A stretch of DNA of 9,925 bases, from contig QNEM01000056.1 in NCBI GenBank assembly GCA_003645215.1, positions 1 through 9,925 of the forward strand, written 5' to 3'. Position 1 is the first letter of the stretch, and every line of letters begins with the position of its first letter. The position numbers and the translations under genes are program-made. Origin of the DNA: Gammaproteobacteria bacterium. GTDB lineage: Bacteria > Pseudomonadota > Gammaproteobacteria > Eutrophobiales > Eutrophobiaceae. Below, piece by piece: positions 7,015-9,925 of the stretch. The notes below the pieces were generated by a model, which searched no databases, was not told the DNA's origin, and worked only from the letters and a program-made list of their open reading frames with translations.

Positions 7015-8148
7015 GTGAAGCTGGCATGCTATGCGGCCAGTGAAGAAAATTCTTTAGGGCGCGAGTTTAGGGAATCGGAGCCTTCACATCGTAATCAGTT
7101 CCAGAGAGATCGTGATCGCGTTGTGCATTCCTCGGCATTTCGAAGACTGGAATATAAAACCCAGGTATTTGTGAATCATGTCGGGGACATGTTCCGTACA
7201 CGATTGACCCATTCAATTGAAGTTGCCCAGATTGGTCGTACCATAAGTCGTTCACTACAACTCAATGAAGATTTAACCGAAGCTGTTTGTCTGGCACATG
7301 ATCTTGGTCATACGCCTTTTGGACATGCCGGTCAGGATGAACTGAACCTTTGTATGAAGGAATTCGGTGGCTTCGAGCATAACCTGCAGTCCTTAAGGGT
7401 CGTTGATGTGCTTGAAGAGAAGTATGCGGAGTTCACAGGCCTGAACCTGATGTATGAAACCAGGGAAGGCATACTCAAGCATTGTTCTCGTAGCAAGGCC
7501 AAAGAGCTGGGTGCGATAGGACAGCGCTTTCTGGATAATCTACAGCCGGGTCTTGAGGCACAGGTAGCAGATATCGCCGATCAGATCGCCTATAACAATC
7601 ATGATGTGGATGATGGTTTACGGGCCGGGCTAATCAGCTTCGATCAATTGGCAGAATGTGAACTGTTCTCCAGGGAGCTGATGATAGTCACTGAAAAATA
7701 TCCAATGCTATCTGATAAAAGGATGATTCATGAAGTGATACGCCGCATGATCAATACGCTGGTCAGTGATCTTATTTCGAACAGTCAGGAAAATATAGAT
7801 TCACTAAACCCGTTAACCATCGATGACGTCAGGGGGGCGGGAAGACCCCTGGTTAAATTAAGTGAGTCTGTTGCCAAACAGAACCTGGAACTAAAACGAT
7901 TTTTAAATAAACATCTTTATAAGCACGATAAAGTAGAAAAAATGAGTGCCGATGCCAAGCAGGTGATACGGCAATTGTTTGATGGCTTTATGTCCGAACA
8001 GACCCTGTTACCTGAAGACGTGCAGAAAAGTATCGTTAACTATGAAAAGGAACAGGGCACATCAGGCAAGGCAAGAGTGATTGCCGATTATATTGCCGGG
8101 ATGACGGACAGGTTTGCATTTGCCGAGTCCGAACGAATCAGCGAATGA
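7015..8148 (+). CDS. dgt: dGTP triphosphohydrolase-like protein (HD domain)
   Basis: This family of HD-domain enzymes hydrolyses dNTPs to deoxynucleosides and triphosphate and helps control nucleotide pools. The 377-residue product fits the shorter, Dgt-like (type 2) subfamily rather than the longer E. coli Dgt. It shows FQRDRDRVVHSSAFRRLEYK (29-48), the first metal ligand H66 in RLTHSIEV, the HD pair H95-D96 followed by LGHTPFGHAG (97-106), FEHNLQSLRV (120-129), and the last metal ligand D189 in ADIADQIAY. The start is GTG, with AAGGGG 5 nt upstream and a gap of only 2 nt after aroB, so it is the third gene of that operon. Substrate preference cannot be read from the sequence. Confidence 0.94.
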   Translation: MKLACYAASEENSLGREFRESEPSHRNQFQRDRDRVVHSSAFRRLEYKTQVFVNHVGDMFRTRLTHSIEVAQIGRTISRSLQLNEDLTEAVCLAHDLGHTPFGHAGQDELNLCMKEFGGFEHNLQSLRVVDVLEEKYAEFTGLNLMYETREGILKHCSRSKAKELGAIGQRFLDNLQPGLEAQVADIADQIAYNNHDVDDGLRAGLISFDQLAECELFSRELMIVTEKYPMLSDKRMIHEVIRRMINTLVSDLISNSQENIDSLNPLTIDDVRGAGRPLVKLSESVAKQNLELKRFLNKHLYKHDKVEKMSADAKQVIRQLFDGFMSEQTLLPEDVQKSIVNYEKEQGTSGKARVIADYIAGMTDRFAFAESERISE

Positions 8149-8158
8149 GTAAAACTGT

Positions 8159-8176
8159 AGTTATTCGGCAATAACT
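8159..8176 (+). terminator. Weak hairpin after dgt, possible terminator
   Basis: AGTTATT (8159-8165) pairs exactly with AATAACT (8170-8176) around a CGGC loop, 10 nt past the dgt stop. It is followed by a T-rich but interrupted tail (TCTTCTATTTT). The stem has only one G-C pair, so it is probably a weak or partial terminator, if it acts as one at all. Confidence 0.3.
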
Positions 8177-8231
8177 TCTTCTATTTTCACTAATTATTGC
8201 AGTATCTGTTGTTAAATGCATCGATCTACGT

Positions 8232-8252
8232 CTATCAGTCATATACTGACAG
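8232..8252. promoter_or_regulatory. Imperfect dyad upstream of the gltB promoter
   Basis: CTATCAGT (8232-8239) and ACTGACAG (8245-8252) form an inverted repeat with one mismatch around CATAT. It ends 15 nt before the -35 element of the gltB promoter, a usual place for an activator or operator site. I cannot name a regulator from the sequence. Confidence 0.3.
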
Positions 8253-8267
8253 TTTCCATGTTGCATC

Positions 8268-8296
8268 GTGACATAATGCCAATACAACACTATAAT
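8268..8296 (+). promoter_or_regulatory. Strong sigma70 promoter for gltB
   Basis: GTGACA (8268-8273, 5 of 6) and TATAAT (8291-8296, 6 of 6) are separated by exactly 17 nt. This is the best promoter match in the window. Transcription should begin near 8303, leaving a leader of about 150-165 nt before gltB. It implies that gltB is transcribed independently of aroK-aroB-dgt. Confidence 0.75.
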
Positions 8297-8339
8297 CTCC
8301 GGCCGTTCAAAAAATAGTCATTCCTGCAAATCTAGCCAT

Positions 8340-8438
8340 ATGGGCGTGGCATTAGCAGAACAATTAAATAAACAGCAGGGAATCTCAGGTAAGACGGGCA
8401 ATTTAAGTGCACAGGCACTTAATCCAGTAGAAAATTAA
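8340..8438 (+). CDS. Doubtful 32-codon reading frame in the gltB leader
   Basis: ATG 8340 opens a frame of 32 codons ending in TAA at 8436-8438, inside the predicted gltB transcript and out of frame with gltB. It begins MGVALAEQLNKQQGIS and contains four Gln, two Glu and four Asn. That composition would be suggestive for a leader peptide ahead of a glutamine-using enzyme. There is no Shine-Dalgarno before the ATG and no terminator-like structure after it. I do not recognise the peptide, and it may be chance. Confidence 0.15.
   Translation: MGVALAEQLNKQQGISGKTGNLSAQALNPVEN
8403..8422 (+). promoter_or_regulatory. Perfect hairpin in the gltB leader
   Basis: TTAAGTGC (8403-8410) and GCACTTAA (8415-8422) are exact inverted copies around an ACAG loop. 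The structure lies about 45 nt before the gltB ATG, within the predicted leader RNA. No T-run follows, so it is not a terminator. It could be an RNA structure acting on translation or stability, or a protein-binding palindrome. Confidence 0.4.
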
Positions 8439-8466
8439 TTCAAACTTTAATTTGGCGAAATATTGC

Positions 8467-9843
8467 ATGCAGAAAGATTATCCACAAGCACACACCCCAC
8501 CAACAGAAGGTTTATACGATCCAGCCTATGAACATGACTCATGCGGTGTTGGTTTTGTTGTAGATATTAAAGGACGTAAGTCACATAAAATCGTAGAGAA
8601 TGCGATGACCATTCTCAAAAACCTGGTGCATCGTGGTGCCTGTGGTTGTGAAGAAAATACCGGTGATGGTGTTGGCATGATCATTCAAACGCCACATAAA
8701 TTTTTCGTCCGTGTTTGTAAGGAAATCAATATTGAATTACCTGACTATGGTCATTACGGAGCAGGCATGGTTTTCTTGCCTACCGATGCGGAACAATCAA
8801 AACAGTGCCAGGAAATTTTTGAGAAAATCGTTATAGAAGAAGGACAGACAGTCCTGGGTTGGCGAGATGTGCCCACCAATGATTCTGATTTAGGCCCAAC
8901 GGCACTGATGGGTGAACCAACATTCAAACAGATATTTATTGGCCGCAGTGATGACGTCAAGGACGAGGCCAGCTTCGAAAGAAAACTCTATGTCATACGC
9001 AAGTTAGTAGAACATGCAGTATGGGGTTCTGACCTAAGTGAACAGGACAAATTTTATCTACCATCATTGTCCTACAGAACATGCATCTACAAAGGCATGT
9101 TGACTGGCCCTCAGATCGAACCCATGTTCCCGGATATCAAGGAACCTGATTTTGAATCAGCAATGGCGCTGGTTCATCAAAGATTTTCCACCAACACTTT
9201 TCCTGCCTGGAAACTGGCACACCCTTTCAGATATGTTGCACATAACGGCGAGATCAATACTGCACGCGGCAATGCCAACTGGATGCGAGCACGTGAACCA
9301 CTCTGTGAATCAGAATTGTTTGGTGATGATCTGAAGAAATTATTCCCCATTGTCATCGAGGGCGGCAGTGACTCTGCAACATTCGATAATGCCATGGAAT
9401 TTTTACACATGACCGGACGTTCACTACCGCATGCCATCTTGATGATGATACCGGAAGCCTGGAGTGGTCATGAAACCATGGATGCAGAGCGTAAGGCTTT
9501 TTATGAATACCACGCTACCTTGATGGAGCCCTGGGATGGTCCTGCCTCTGTTGCGTTTACCGATGGTGAAGTCATTGGTGCGGTTCTCGATCGTAACGGT
9601 CTGAGACCTTCACGTTATTACGTCACCAAAGATGACATGGTGGTGATGGCTTCAGAAGTCGGTGTACTGGATATCGCACCAGAAAATGTATTGATCAAAG
9701 ATCGCCTGCATCCAGGCCGTATCTTTATGGTGGATACCAAACAGGGTCGCATCATTGATGACGAAGAACTGAAAAAGGAATTTGCTGTAGCACATCCTTA
9801 TGCCGACTGGCTAAAAGAAAATCTTATCCCGGTTGAAAATTAA
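8467..9843 (+). CDS. gltB: Glutamate synthase large subunit, N-terminal part, ended by an in-frame TAA
   Basis: GltB, with GltD, makes two glutamates from 2-oxoglutarate and glutamine; its N-terminal domain releases ammonia from glutamine. From ATG 8467 the frame encodes 458 residues, whereas complete GltB has about 1,500. The visible part is a full class II amidotransferase domain. The nucleophile C26 lies in HDSCGVGF after a 25-residue propeptide. It is followed by HRGACGCEENTGDG, GWRDVPTN, HQRFSTNTFPAW (237-248), HNGEINT (259-265), GGSDSATFDN (299-308), MEPWDGPA (353-360) and LDRNGLRPSRY (374-384). The last residues, HPYADWLKENLIPVEN, match the end of the domain, after which TAA occurs at 9841-9843. 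The same frame continues as GltB beyond it. A TTG at 8452 is an alternative start; neither start has a strong Shine-Dalgarno. Its own promoter lies at 8268-8296. Confidence 0.9.
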   Translation: MQKDYPQAHTPPTEGLYDPAYEHDSCGVGFVVDIKGRKSHKIVENAMTILKNLVHRGACGCEENTGDGVGMIIQTPHKFFVRVCKEINIELPDYGHYGAGMVFLPTDAEQSKQCQEIFEKIVIEEGQTVLGWRDVPTNDSDLGPTALMGEPTFKQIFIGRSDDVKDEASFERKLYVIRKLVEHAVWGSDLSEQDKFYLPSLSYRTCIYKGMLTGPQIEPMFPDIKEPDFESAMALVHQRFSTNTFPAWKLAHPFRYVAHNGEINTARGNANWMRAREPLCESELFGDDLKKLFPIVIEGGSDSATFDNAMEFLHMTGRSLPHAILMMIPEAWSGHETMDAERKAFYEYHATLMEPWDGPASVAFTDGEVIGAVLDRNGLRPSRYYVTKDDMVVMASEVGVLDIAPENVLIKDRLHPGRIFMVDTKQGRIIDDEELKKEFAVAHPYADWLKENLIPVEN

Positions 9844-9925
9844 CCCAGCCCAAAACAGATCCATGGTTCTGATTACGATACCCTGTTACAAAGACAACAG
9901 GCCTTCGGTTATACCCATGAAGATC
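9844..9925 (+). pseudogene. gltB: Continuation of gltB after the in-frame stop (partial)
   Basis: The 27 codons after the TAA, in the same frame as gltB, read through to the window edge without another stop. They include DTLLQRQQAFGYTHED, which resembles the conserved LLxRQxAFGYTxED stretch at the start of the GltB central domain. None of these codons is ATG, GTG or TTG, so an independent start of a separate downstream protein is not visible here. The segment is therefore read as the same gene interrupted by a nonsense codon. Whether the rest of the gene is intact lies outside the window. Confidence 0.7.

Larger units (their letters stand above)
8149..8466 (+). other. Intergenic region between dgt and gltB
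   Basis: These 318 bases contain no convincing gene. They hold a weak hairpin after dgt, a dyad, a strong promoter, and a leader with a second hairpin and a doubtful 32-codon reading frame, each listed separately. TGCATCG occurs twice in direct orientation (8217-8223 and 8262-8268). A short hydrophobic reading frame broken by a TAA starts at 8145 and is discussed in the findings. Confidence 0.6.

Noticed and set aside
8424..8438. The leader mini-ORF and the interrupted gltB frame both end in PVEN-stop with similar DNA
   Set aside because: They match at 13 of 15 bases, but matches of that quality are expected by chance in a window this size, and the flanks do not align convincingly.
9841..9843. 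Alternative genetic code with TAA read as an amino acid
   Set aside because: pilM, pilQ and aroB all end at TAA exactly where their families end, next to a new start or a terminator.
9863..9925. ATG 9863 as a restart after the gltB stop
   Set aside because: It is in a different frame from gltB and its translation shows no GltB similarity, whereas the original frame does.

Overview
The window carries a chromosomal housekeeping block from a Gram-negative proteobacterium, most likely a gammaproteobacterium of moderate, AT-leaning base composition. The evidence is the order pilM-pilN-pilO-pilP-pilQ-aroK-aroB, which is conserved in many gamma- and betaproteobacteria, together with an outer-membrane secretin and a lipoprotein. 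After aroB come a dNTP triphosphohydrolase gene (dgt type) and the start of gltB. All clear genes lie on the plus strand. I see no mobile element, CRISPR array, tRNA or rRNA.

Layout: 1-218 is an AT-rich upstream region. It holds a probable pilM promoter and, at its left edge, what may be the first codons of a divergent gene (mrcA/ponA is the usual neighbour). 219-5197 is the type IV pilus alignment operon, with each junction overlapping or tightly coupled (TAATG, ATGA, ATGA). A strong rho-independent terminator at 5241-5274 closes it. A promoter with a perfect TATAAT then leads into aroK (TTG start), aroB and dgt, which are spaced by 5 and 2 nt and form a second operon. The gap 8149-8466 holds a weak hairpin after dgt, an imperfect dyad, a near-consensus sigma70 promoter (GTGACA-17-TATAAT) and a leader of about 150 nt with a perfect 8-bp hairpin. 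gltB begins at about 8467 and runs off the right edge.

How the genes work together: PilM (cytoplasmic, actin-like) binds the N-terminus of PilN; PilN and PilO pair in the inner membrane; PilP links them across the periplasm to the PilQ secretin, through which the pilus passes. AroK and AroB are shikimate-pathway enzymes. Dgt degrades dNTPs. GltB is the large subunit of glutamate synthase in ammonia assimilation.

The most notable observation is an in-frame TAA at 9841-9843 in gltB. The protein so far is a complete, well-conserved glutamine amidotransferase domain. The same frame continues after the TAA with sequence that still reads as GltB (LLQRQQAFGYTHED), and no ATG, GTG or TTG restart occurs in that frame. 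TAA is a genuine terminator elsewhere in this window (pilM, pilQ, aroB), so recoding is unlikely. A nonsense mutation or a sequence error is the simplest reading. Otherwise the region is ordinary and I found no convincing new biological system.
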